In this document: piece by piece, positions 1-6,823 of the stretch
How the letters are laid out: every line of letters begins with the position of its first letter
Numbering within the stretch: the first letter of the stretch is position 1
DNA from: Candidatus Sumerlaeota bacterium
GTDB lineage: Bacteria; Sumerlaeota; Sumerlaeia; MVZB01; JAJFLK01
Assembly (NCBI GenBank): GCA_021772735.1
Contig: JAJFLK010000401.1
Location: 1 to 11,364, forward strand
DNA length: 11,364 bases
Reading direction: 5' to 3'
Notes under the pieces: model-generated
What the model was told of the DNA's origin: nothing
What the model saw: only the letters and a program-made list of their open reading frames with translations
The model's database searches: none
Program-made: the position numbers and the translations under genes

Positions 1-241
1 CCCCGACGTCTTTGACGACGTTGTAGTAGAGATCGCTTGTGAACCACTCGCCATCGGGAACCTCGCGCAGGATTTGCTCGCGCTCGCGCGAGCTACGCGG
101 ATAGATAATATCGACCGCGACCGGCAGGCCCTTGTTGATCCCGAAGACCCGGTAGAATTCAATTTCGTTGGTCTTCAGGGATCGGGAGCAGCCCGTCAGA
201 GCAAAGCTCAAGAGTGCCAGACCTAGAATCGCGCGCCGCAT
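1..241 (-). CDS. Small lipoprotein, candidate T6SS TssJ-like (N-terminal part; 3' end outside window)
   Basis: About 80 residues are visible before the window edge. The protein opens with a short lipoprotein signal peptide (MRRAILGLALLSFALTGC): arginines, a hydrophobic stretch, then the lipobox L-T-G-C with the lipidated cysteine at residue 18. The following SRS makes outer-membrane sorting plausible. The mature part begins with a charged segment, then a beta-like stretch (GLPVAVDIIYP) and an aromatic segment (EWFTSDLYYN). These loosely resemble the 'PVVVRVYQL' and 'F..ADFF' strands of TssJ, the outer-membrane lipoprotein that anchors TssM in the T6SS membrane complex. The usual NPD..GRPSP motif is absent, so the assignment leans mainly on position: T6SS clusters often run fha-tssJ-tssK-tssL-tssM, and this gene directly follows an FHA/TagH-like gene after 51 bases. 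The ATG at 241-239 has a good AAGGAG site. The lipoprotein call is firm; TssJ is inference. Confidence 0.75.
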   Translation of the reverse strand, partial: MRRAILGLALLSFALTGCSRSLKTNEIEFYRVFGINKGLPVAVDIIYPRSSREREQILREVPDGEWFTSDLYYNVVKDVG

Positions 242-247
242 AAGTTT

Positions 248-253
248 CTCCTT
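248..253 (-). promoter_or_regulatory. Ribosome binding site of the TssJ-like lipoprotein gene
   Basis: On the minus strand AAGGAG lies 6 bases before the ATG at 241-239. This near-consensus Shine-Dalgarno site fixes the start of the lipoprotein. It also shows that the gene is translated independently of the FHA gene, whose stop is at 295-293. Confidence 0.7.
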
Positions 254-292
254 CGATCTTTCATTCGGTCTTAATTTCGCCGCTTTGGGCGC

Positions 293-2143
293 CTAACTCT
301 GTTTTCCCTTGGGCTGGCTCATTTTGCGAAATTCCTGAGTCGTCATCGAGTTGACCAATTGGTGGAACTGATCGCTTGAGACTTCGGGATGCAGATCGCG
401 GACCTTTTTCTCGAACGTCTGCCAGAGGTCGGCGCGCCCGCCGCCGATCTTGAAGATCGCCGCCGAGACGCTGCTGGCATTCCGAATCGCCGCCGGGCTG
501 ATCCGGTCCCAAATTTCCTGGTTCCATTCGGTCGCCGCCTTCTCATATGCAGAGATCAGAGAGACCTGCCAGTGTGAGAGATCGTTGAGGTAGTTCCGGA
601 TGTCTTCGACTGCTTCAGCGTCATTCTCGCTCAGGAGCTTCTGGATCATCGACTTTAAATCGTGGAACTGAAAGGGGAGAAAATAGCGCGATTCGCCTCC
701 GCCACCGCCGGCATTGGTCTGGAGAACGCCCTTGGTGAACTGCTCGTTGTTCAGGGCGAATTCGTAGAACAGTTTAGCGAGCTTGAGGAAGCTGTTGTCG
801 GCCTGGGATTCGTCCAGGCCCAAGGTCTTGCCCAGGTTTTTCGTATCGAAAATCTCTTTCAAGAGGCTGGCCGTCCCCGCCACATCGGCTTCGGCCAGCG
901 GAAGGTGGTCCTTCGGAGGTGGGCCGTTCCCGCCGGCGGGCGTTGGTTCGATGGGCGCGATCATTTCTTCCGGCGGCCCCGGAGGTTTATAATCCGCCGC
1001 ATCCTCGGCGATCGGCATCATCAGGCGTAGCTGCTCGTTGATGGCCGCGCGGCGCCCGGGCGGCACCTTGGACATGGATTCGCGGAACTTGGAGCGCAGC
1101 GCGTCGAACCGCGTCGCAGGCTCAGCCATCTGATATTGAACCTGGCTGGCGAGCAACTCATCGGCGATGACGCGGGCCTCAACCCATGCCCCATGATCGA
1201 TCTGCCGCTTTGGCTTTGCATTGGCCTTGGGCTTGGGCCGCGCGATCGTCTTCGTTCCCCCCTCCTCCTCTTCGGGGGCGAAGTGGGCGGTCGTCAGCCG
1301 GATGGCCATAAGAGAAAGCGATTCGGTATCCTGGCCCATCTCGCGCAAAACCTTAACCGCGACGCTGCCGCCCTCCTGGAGGATCGCTGTGAGCAGGTGC
1401 ATGGGTTCGATGCTCGGGGCTTTGGTCTGGTTGCGAGCCTTCTCTGCGATGGCGAGCAGCGTGCCACCGCGAGGTGTTTCGGCGACGTCTTTCGGATCGA
1501 CGCTCTTTGGGGCATCGACTTTGTAAAGCGCGCCGCGCCCGATCCAGGTCAGCGGGCCTGTCCAGCGGTCGTATTGGAGCGCCTGACGCGCGACCTCGGC
1601 CGGATTCAGCTTCGTGTTGGAGAAAAAATCCGCGACGACCGGCGCGTCTGATTCAGCAATAACGGCGAAAATGTGCTCGACGCTTACGAAGGTCGAGCAG
1701 GATTTCGCGGCGAGCTGCCGTGCCCGCTCCAGCATCATCCGCGCCGCCGCCGAGGGCACCGGGGTCGATCCGAAGCCGGCGTCCGGCATGCGCCGGGGCT
1801 TGGTCGAAAATTCCAGAACACTATTGCCGACGACAAAGTGCTCGCCGGTTTCGAGCAGCTCGGGCGGCGAATCCCCCTTGAGCGTTTTGCCTCGAATCTT
1901 GGAGAAATTCGTGCTGCCCAGATCCTGCACGAACCAACGACCGTCTTCGTGGAAGACGCGCGCATGGCTTGAAGAGCTGTATGAATCCTTGGAGAGGATA
2001 AGATCGTTCGGCGGCTTGCCCCGTCCGCCCGGCGATCGGCCAATATAAACCTCGGGCGCGGCCCCGACATGGCGCAGCCCGTCCTGCGGTCCGCCCGTGA
2101 CCTCGATGGAGATCTCTCCGGGAGTTTCGCCTGCCTGGGTCAT
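293..2143 (-). CDS. FHA / Clp-N / TagH-like T6SS accessory protein
   Basis: About 616 residues in three parts. Residues about 10-115 are an FHA phosphothreonine-binding domain: GR-S, then S-x-x-H-A-R, then W-x-V-x-D-L-G-S-T-N; the glycine that usually follows the Asn is Phe. Residues about 135-275 form two Clp-N repeats like the N-terminal domain of ClpA/ClpB/ClpV (R-A-x-x-L-A ... V-x-V-E-H-I-F, then A-x-x-K-A-R-N ... I-E-P-M-H-L-L-T-A-I-L). No AAA+ module follows. After an acidic and Lys/Pro/Ala-rich linker (about 289-315), a helical C-terminal region from about 420 resembles the C-terminal domain of T6SS TagH/ImpI FHA proteins, with the pattern D-L-x-x-W-Q-x-x-L-I-S ... P-A-A-I-R ... L-W-Q-T-F-E. 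A Gly5 run sits at about residue 480. The start could be ATG 2143 or GTG 2146; GAGG lies 10 or 7 bases upstream. The ATG shares one base with the preceding TGA, so translation is probably coupled to the kinase-like gene. FHA and Clp-N are confident; the T6SS role is inferred. Confidence 0.85.
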   Translation of the reverse strand: MTQAGETPGEISIEVTGGPQDGLRHVGAAPEVYIGRSPGGRGKPPNDLILSKDSYSSSSHARVFHEDGRWFVQDLGSTNFSKIRGKTLKGDSPPELLETGEHFVVGNSVLEFSTKPRRMPDAGFGSTPVPSAAARMMLERARQLAAKSCSTFVSVEHIFAVIAESDAPVVADFFSNTKLNPAEVARQALQYDRWTGPLTWIGRGALYKVDAPKSVDPKDVAETPRGGTLLAIAEKARNQTKAPSIEPMHLLTAILQEGGSVAVKVLREMGQDTESLSLMAIRLTTAHFAPEEEEGGTKTIARPKPKANAKPKRQIDHGAWVEARVIADELLASQVQYQMAEPATRFDALRSKFRESMSKVPPGRRAAINEQLRLMMPIAEDAADYKPPGPPEEMIAPIEPTPAGGNGPPPKDHLPLAEADVAGTASLLKEIFDTKNLGKTLGLDESQADNSFLKLAKLFYEFALNNEQFTKGVLQTNAGGGGGESRYFLPFQFHDLKSMIQKLLSENDAEAVEDIRNYLNDLSHWQVSLISAYEKAATEWNQEIWDRISPAAIRNASSVSAAIFKIGGGRADLWQTFEKKVRDLHPEVSSDQFHQLVNSMTTQEFRKMSQPKGKQS

Positions 2144-4416
2144 CACGTCGTCGCCTCATTCATCACCGAATCGATTGCCGCACGAATCTCGGCATTGCGT
2201 TTTGACATCGAGAACAGCGCCGTATCCATCTTGCGCAGGATCTCCTGGCTTCGGCGCAGAACGGGTTCCATTTTCCCGGCGGCATACTGATGATCGAAGT
2301 CCCCATGATTCGCGCAGATGCTGAACCCGTCGAGCGTCGTGATCATCTGCATCCCGAGCGCCAGCGCTTCGTTCCATAATTTGGGGGGAATCGCGTTGGG
2401 ACGATCCTCGTATCGATCGTCCGCGCTGTAAAAAATCTGATCGCGGCCGAATATCTTCGCGGCGTCGTGCCGGACGTGACCCTCGATCAGCGCCTCCCAG
2501 AAATCGCTCTCCTGTCCCTCGTCGAACTCGAGCTCGCTCACCCCTGATAAATCCTGCTTTAGCCCTTCGAGCCCCAGCGAAACATTGCCGATGCCCTGTT
2601 CATCGTTCACGACAAGCGTGCGAAACAGAAGCATCCCGAGGCTGAAGATGTCGCAAGGCACCTGGAACAGTGGATAAAGCGCGAACCCGGCGTTATGCAC
2701 CTTGACGCCATGGATTCGGGTCAGCGCGCGCACCTGCTCTTCGGTCAGTTCGAGAGGGTGACTGCGGACGATCAGCTCGCGCTGGGAGTAATCGTGCTCC
2801 GGATCGCGCATGCAGAAGAACGACAGGTCGCTCGTGCCGACGATGTGACGCAGCGTGACCTTGATCCGATCTTTGAGGCTCAGCCATCCCATCCCGACGC
2901 CCTCATGATGAATCTCGGCCTTCACGATATACCGGCCTGCTTTATCGGTCTCATCCAGGGACGTGAGCAGGAATCCTCCACGCTGTAGGATCCCGAATGA
3001 ACTGTTGCGGACGATCTCGGAGTCGTAGACCGGGTTCGAGTTGAACGGCAGCATGAGGATCTCGCCGGCCTCTCCCTGCTCGGCGGAAAGGTCAACGGCC
3101 GGCGCGCCGAGAGAAATCAGGTGCGTGCGAAATTGCCACATCGTCGGCAGGTATTCGCCGGTGGCGTCCAGGCCGACCATCATATGGCGCGGCTCGACCC
3201 GTAGATGCGCCGTGCCGCAGCGGCGGTGGAATTCGTAAACGGACTGGCACGCCTGAGTGAAGAGCGTCCACTTGAGCTTCAGGATCTCAAGCGCGTCCAG
3301 ACCCGAGCCGTCTCCGGCGAAGAGGTATCGGCGGCCGAATTCGATCAGTCGCTCCACGTTGCGCAGCCGGAAAGTCTGGCCCTCGGTCGCGCCGTCTCCC
3401 AAGTGGGTCTTGAAGAATTCCTTCCAGCGGACTCCGCCCAAAAGGTCGCACATCTCGTCGTAATGAAAATCATTGAGCTCGACCACCAGCGCATTGGTGT
3501 CTTCGAACGCGAAGGGCGTGAGATTCTCCAGATACTTCTGCTCGCCATAGCAATCCTCGCGATGCGTGCAGGCCAGGCACGGGAACGTCGCCGCCAGCTC
3601 CGCGAATCGCTTGACCTCTTCGGCGCCGCCAAGCTCGGGAGCGGGGTTGCCCGGCAGGCCCGGCACGCTCGCCTGATTGCGAATACATTCGAAGTGATCT
3701 GCGGCTTTGGGGTGCGGGTCTTCGCCGTCCTCGACGAGCTGGTAGAACCTTGCGGCCGCGCCCGCCGCGATGTCGGCTTCGTTATATAAGAAGGTTTCGA
3801 TCGATTCGCTGTATGCCGGCAGGCCGTTGCCGCGCAGCACGGCGTCATCGCGGCAGGTGATCAGAGGCGTGCCCATCGCGCTGAGCGGCCGGAAGAGCTG
3901 ATGCGTCTTGCGGCAATATAGCAGCGGCGGCCAGGGGCGCGGGTGATCGGCGTGATCCGAGCGCTCCGGAGCCGGCTCGACAAAATACAATTCGGAGAAT
4001 CCGGATTCGACCCCCGCGACTGAGAGGTAGTGGCCCAGCTCGCGCTGCCAACGCTGCTCGCGAACCCGGTGCGTAAGGCGGCCTCCGGAGTCCTCGAAAA
4101 GTTCATACGGCGGCCGTGGCGTCTGAAGCTTCACGGCCAGATACCGCTCCGAGGACCGGTGCCCGGAGCGAATACGCCCGAGGAACACACGCGAGGATCG
4201 GCCGTCATCGCTGAGCGTAAAAAACGGACTGCCGCCCGGCTCGACTTTACCCTCCGGCCGGATGATCAGTTCGAGTCGCAACGGGAAATCGCGACCGAGG
4301 CCCGGACCCAGGTCGGCGCCGTCGAACATCTCACCCTGAGCGTCGCGCGGCTGAATCTGGTAACGCTGAGAGGTGGGCGTCTTTGGGTCCTCGGCCTTGT
4401 TCGGCTCCTTGACCAC
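2143..4416 (-). CDS. Kinase-like protein lacking catalytic residues (putative pseudokinase)
   Basis: About 757 residues from the GTG at 4416. Weak but ordered protein-kinase marks are visible. Residues about 65-98 look like the nucleotide-binding lobe (S-x-x-G-R-S-S-R-V-F-L-G-R ... L-A-V-K, Lys 96 as the possible VAIK lysine). Residues 404-411 read HLRVEPRH where active kinases have HRDLKPEN. Residues 589-594 (DIFSLG, then MLLF) match the helix-F motif D-x-[WYF]-S-x-G. The catalytic Asp is Arg, the Lys is Glu and the metal-binding Asn is His, and I find no DFG. About 175 residues separate the loop from DIFSLG, far more than in normal kinases, so there is a large insertion. A Cys cluster (C280-x2-C283-x5-C289, with C243 upstream) suggests a small metal site. 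No membrane segment is apparent. Being upstream of an FHA gene mirrors T6SS PpkA-Fha. The start is uncertain: GTG 4443 and ATG 4329 are alternatives. An unrelated function for a degenerate fold is possible. Confidence 0.7.
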   Translation of the reverse strand: MVKEPNKAEDPKTPTSQRYQIQPRDAQGEMFDGADLGPGLGRDFPLRLELIIRPEGKVEPGGSPFFTLSDDGRSSRVFLGRIRSGHRSSERYLAVKLQTPRPPYELFEDSGGRLTHRVREQRWQRELGHYLSVAGVESGFSELYFVEPAPERSDHADHPRPWPPLLYCRKTHQLFRPLSAMGTPLITCRDDAVLRGNGLPAYSESIETFLYNEADIAAGAAARFYQLVEDGEDPHPKAADHFECIRNQASVPGLPGNPAPELGGAEEVKRFAELAATFPCLACTHREDCYGEQKYLENLTPFAFEDTNALVVELNDFHYDEMCDLLGGVRWKEFFKTHLGDGATEGQTFRLRNVERLIEFGRRYLFAGDGSGLDALEILKLKWTLFTQACQSVYEFHRRCGTAHLRVEPRHMMVGLDATGEYLPTMWQFRTHLISLGAPAVDLSAEQGEAGEILMLPFNSNPVYDSEIVRNSSFGILQRGGFLLTSLDETDKAGRYIVKAEIHHEGVGMGWLSLKDRIKVTLRHIVGTSDLSFFCMRDPEHDYSQRELIVRSHPLELTEEQVRALTRIHGVKVHNAGFALYPLFQVPCDIFSLGMLLFRTLVVNDEQGIGNVSLGLEGLKQDLSGVSELEFDEGQESDFWEALIEGHVRHDAAKIFGRDQIFYSADDRYEDRPNAIPPKLWNEALALGMQMITTLDGFSICANHGDFDHQYAAGKMEPVLRRSQEILRKMDTALFSMSKRNAEIRAAIDSVMNEATT

Positions 4417-4659
4417 CGTGTCGTTTTCGCGTCCTCGTGTCACGGAGCCATTAAAGCCAACCTCGCGCGCAAGTTTCAAGCGGATTGGGCGATAATGTGA
4501 ATTGGCGCACGTTTCGGGTTGATGTGCGCTCGGGTGCGATATCCAAAGATTTGCGGTCGCGGGCAAATTTTCCGCCGAGTAAAGAGTGAGAGGCGGTCCC
4601 ATCCACGCACTAGCGGGGGTTGCCTTGAAATTCGAGCGCTTGCCTTCCCGCTTTTCCAG
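4417..4659. other. Intergenic region between the ABC permease and the kinase-like operon
   Basis: The kinase-like reading frame stays open up to an ATG at 4602, but that ATG has no ribosome binding site and the encoded stretch resembles nothing I know, so I treat 4417-4659 as non-coding. It holds the promoter candidate at 4450-4479. It also holds a 6-bp inverted repeat GCGCAC/GTGCGC (4505-4510 and 4524-4529) and another, ATTTGC/GCAAAT (4549-4554 and 4563-4568), followed on the plus strand by TTT. Neither is a convincing terminator for the minus-strand ABC operon that ends at 4660. Confidence 0.4.
4450..4479 (-). promoter_or_regulatory. Possible sigma70-type promoter for the kinase-FHA-lipoprotein operon
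   Basis: On the minus strand, TTGAAA (4479-4474) and TTTAAT (4455-4450) are separated by 18 bases. A transcript starting about 7 bases downstream would begin near 4443. That gives a leader of about 27 bases before the GTG at 4416, with a GAGGA in the leader. The match is moderate, and chance matches are common, so this is a suggestion only. Confidence 0.3.
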
Positions 4660-5493
4660 TTACGCGGCGAAGAGGTCACGCCGTCGCCAGATTTGCCACC
4701 CCGCAGTCAGGCACGCGATCGTGATGCCGCCCAGCACGGCGAGATCGGACCAGATCGGGCCGCCGGCGTTCAGGACCCTGTTCGGATCGCAGTAGTTATA
4801 GATCGTGATGAACCTGAGGAACTTCAACCCCGGGAGATACATGATCGAGAAGTGAAGCAGATACGAGCCGACGAAGAACGCGACCAGCACCGCCACCGCT
4901 CGGCCGCGTTCGTTGAAGAATACAGCCGCGAGCAACGAGATCGAAACGACGGCCCAGCTCATGGCGGCGAGGTTCAAAGCGGCGTCCACGAATCCATCGA
5001 GCTCGATGTGCTCTCCGTAATCGAAGTATCGCGTCCAGATGGTCGTACCGAGCAGAAGCACGCAGATGAGGATCGCCTGAGATACGTATGCAATCCCGGC
5101 AACCATGCCATATACACGCGTGCGCGTCACGGGACGCGCCAGCAGGTGTTCCATCAGGCCCTGCTCGGCCTGAGCGGTAAGCAGCCCGGTCGGAATCGTC
5201 ACCGCGTTGATCATCAGGACGATCAGGACCGAGGGATGCTGATATCCGATGGCGATGATCCCGAGAACGTTGGTCGGCATCAGGGAATCCCCGCCGATGA
5301 ACGTCTTGAAGAACGGCGCCTCGTCGAACATTTCAAGCATGCGGACGATATCGTCGCGCTCGTGCAGAAAAGCCGAGAGAACCGTTTGGACGATGAAGAC
5401 AACCGCGGCCAGCAAGATCCAGACGACGACATAGGAAGCGATCCAATGGCGGAGCAACACGAATGGGAAGGGTCTTCTTGCAGAGGCTTTCAT
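4660..5493 (-). CDS. ABC-2 type transporter permease
   Basis: A 277-residue integral inner-membrane protein that should pair with the ATPase encoded just upstream. About six hydrophobic segments can be read. One long segment follows a basic N-terminus (W-I-A-S-Y-V-V-V-W-I-L-L). Two lie around residues 85-150, including the A-R-P-V-T-R-T-R-V turn typical of ABC-2 permeases that lets one coupling helix contact the ATPase. The others run from about 170 to the C-terminus, which ends in the basic RRRDLF. The periplasmic loop between the first segments is fairly long (residues about 45-75). The ATG at 5493 overlaps the ATPase stop (ATGA), so the two are translationally coupled and probably made in equal amounts. 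The substrate cannot be told from sequence; ABC-2 relatives export drugs, lipids, polysaccharides or peptides, or act on membrane assembly. Confidence 0.85.
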   Translation of the reverse strand: MKASARRPFPFVLLRHWIASYVVVWILLAAVVFIVQTVLSAFLHERDDIVRMLEMFDEAPFFKTFIGGDSLMPTNVLGIIAIGYQHPSVLIVLMINAVTIPTGLLTAQAEQGLMEHLLARPVTRTRVYGMVAGIAYVSQAILICVLLLGTTIWTRYFDYGEHIELDGFVDAALNLAAMSWAVVSISLLAAVFFNERGRAVAVLVAFFVGSYLLHFSIMYLPGLKFLRFITIYNYCDPNRVLNAGGPIWSDLAVLGGITIACLTAGWQIWRRRDLFAA

Positions 5494-6479
5494 GCGTCGC
5501 CGCCCTGCGTTGACTTGGTTGCGTCCTCGGGCAGCGCGTCCGGATCATGCGGTGCATTCGGCGCGATATCATCGCGGTAAAAACGAAGGAAGGCCTCTTC
5601 GAGCGAAACCTGAGGCGATGAAATATCCTCCACCTCGAAGCCTGCAAGCCAGCGCAGGAGCGGGGCAGGGGAGCCGTGGAATGAGACTTGCCAGGTCCGA
5701 TCGTGGCCCTTGATCTTCTCGAAAGCAAAGCGAGCCAACTCGGGCGGGCGCGACGAAGATAGCTCGGTCGGCTCGGTCCCTCCGCGCGCAAAGACGAGTT
5801 GCAGCCGTTGCTCGCGCTCGGCCCGGATCTCGTCGATGGTCTCAACCGCGACCAGCCGACCCCGGCGCATGATCCCGACTCGCGAACAGATCTCTTCGAC
5901 TTCGTTCAGGTTGTGCGAGGAGTAGATGACCGTGCCGCCGTCGGCCGCGAATTCGCTGAGGAGTTCGCCGACGGTGCGGCGCACGAGCGGGTCCAGTCCG
6001 CTCGTCGGTTCGTCGAGAATCAGCAGCTCGGGATCATGCTGCATCGCCAGCATGAGGCCGACCTTCTGGCGATTGCCGAGCGAGAGGGCTTTAATTTTCC
6101 GATCCAGATCGAGTTCAAGACGACGCGCCATGCGTTCGCGCCGGTCCAGGCTGCCGGGCTTCTGTGGCCCGATGCGCAGCAGGAGGTTGCTGATGCGGCG
6201 CGGGGTCATGGATCGCCATAGACGCAGGTCAGCAGGCAGGTATCCGATTCGCTCGTGATTTAAATCGTGATGGGTCGCGACAGGATCGCCGAACAGACGA
6301 ACCTCGCCGGCGGTGGGCAGAAGCAGGCCGAGCGCACACCGGATGACCGTCGTCTTGCCCGCGCCGTTCGGCCCAAGGAACCCGAAGATCTCTCCGGGCC
6401 GGACCTCCAGGTTGAAGCCTTCGATGCCGCGGGCGGCGCCATAAAACTTGCTCAGTCCCGATGCCTGCAGAGCGGGCAA
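5490..6479 (-). CDS. ABC transporter ATP-binding protein (ABC-2 family)
   Basis: About 329 residues. All ATPase elements are present: Walker A GPNGAGKTT (residues about 36-44), signature LSLGNRQK (about 132-139, the variant common in this export subfamily in place of LSGGQ), Walker B LLILDEP (about 152-158), D-loop SGLD and switch His in SSHNL (about 188-191). The last third (about 230-329) is a C-terminal domain found in many ABC-2 ATPases, ending in an acidic, polar tail. I start it at TTG 6479 because AAGGGGAAG lies 6 bases upstream. A longer frame opens at TTG 6518 but has no binding site and adds 13 unremarkable residues. The start lies 2 bases beyond the TAG of the upstream frame, which suggests coupling with the CehA-like gene even though that gene is interrupted. 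It should work as a dimer with the permease encoded at 4660-5493. Confidence 0.92.
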   Translation of the reverse strand: MPALQASGLSKFYGAARGIEGFNLEVRPGEIFGFLGPNGAGKTTVIRCALGLLLPTAGEVRLFGDPVATHHDLNHERIGYLPADLRLWRSMTPRRISNLLLRIGPQKPGSLDRRERMARRLELDLDRKIKALSLGNRQKVGLMLAMQHDPELLILDEPTSGLDPLVRRTVGELLSEFAADGGTVIYSSHNLNEVEEICSRVGIMRRGRLVAVETIDEIRAEREQRLQLVFARGGTEPTELSSSRPPELARFAFEKIKGHDRTWQVSFHGSPAPLLRWLAGFEVEDISSPQVSLEEAFLRFYRDDIAPNAPHDPDALPEDATKSTQGGDA

Positions 6480-6481
6480 TT

Positions 6482-6823
6482 CTACTTCCCCTTGTCGCGA
6501 TAAATCGGTGGGTCCCAATCGCCGTCGTCGTTGCTGTCGGCCAGGATCGGCGAGGTGATCGCAAAGCTTACCACACCGGGATTTCCATAGGCCGGGACTT
6601 CAGGGTCCAGACCCGTCGAGCCGGTGACCATAGCGCTCAGCAGCGTGTCGGCATTGCCCTTGTACTGCGGGAAAGTCTCGATATTGATTTTCACATCATG
6701 CCGAACATTTGAATCGACATCGCCCGAGGTGTAAGCCCGACGTTCGCTCATCAGTCCTTCCTTGCAGATGTCGATCGCCGTGGAACTCGCCCAGTTCGGC
6801 GCCGTTACCCGGAGGCGTCCGGT
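6482..6823 (-). pseudogene. C-terminal segment of the CehA-like lipoprotein, cut off by an in-frame stop
   Basis: Immediately after the TAA at 6826-6824 the same reading frame stays open for 113 codons to a TAG at 6484-6482. Its start (TGRLRVTAPNWAS ... IDICKEG) reads like the continuation seen in CehA/McbA-type proteins, where 'GDTV' is followed by a strand of the type L-x-V-x-x-P-x-W and a 'vDrVeVyvNG'-like strand. Its end (FAITSPI, then DSNDDGDWDPP) matches the family's closing pattern 'FAvTNPifvDvDGDG.f.pP', a D-x-N-x-D-G-x-x-D calcium-type loop. It could be translated separately: ATG 6751 has GGAAGGA 4 bases upstream and would give 89 residues without a signal peptide. Readthrough of the TAA or a sequencing error are alternatives. 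The same-frame link to the gene upstream is seen directly; the family reading is from memory of the pattern. Confidence 0.7.
6485..6493 (-). promoter_or_regulatory. Ribosome binding site that sets the TTG start of the ABC ATPase
   Basis: The minus-strand run AAGGGGAAG ends 5 bases before the TTG at 6479-6477 and lies inside the last codons of the upstream reading frame, whose TAG is 6484-6482. It decides for the TTG at 6479 over the in-frame TTG at 6518. Confidence 0.6.

Noticed and set aside
3205..3789. A 194-codon plus-strand frame within the kinase-like gene
   Set aside because: It mirrors the minus-strand gene; no motif, no context, and it would oppose the operon.
4549..4568. Inverted repeat ATTTGC/GCAAAT as terminator of the ABC operon
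   Set aside because: The stem is only six mostly A/T pairs and its T-run is on the plus strand, the wrong side for the minus-strand operon.
4417..4602. N-terminal extension of the kinase-like protein to ATG 4602
   Set aside because: No ribosome binding site precedes ATG 4602, the added residues lack any recognisable feature, and a promoter candidate falls inside the extension.
4519..5580. A 353-codon plus-strand frame across the ABC permease
   Set aside because: It is antisense to a permease with clear membrane segments and coupled translation; the product is highly charged and unrecognisable.
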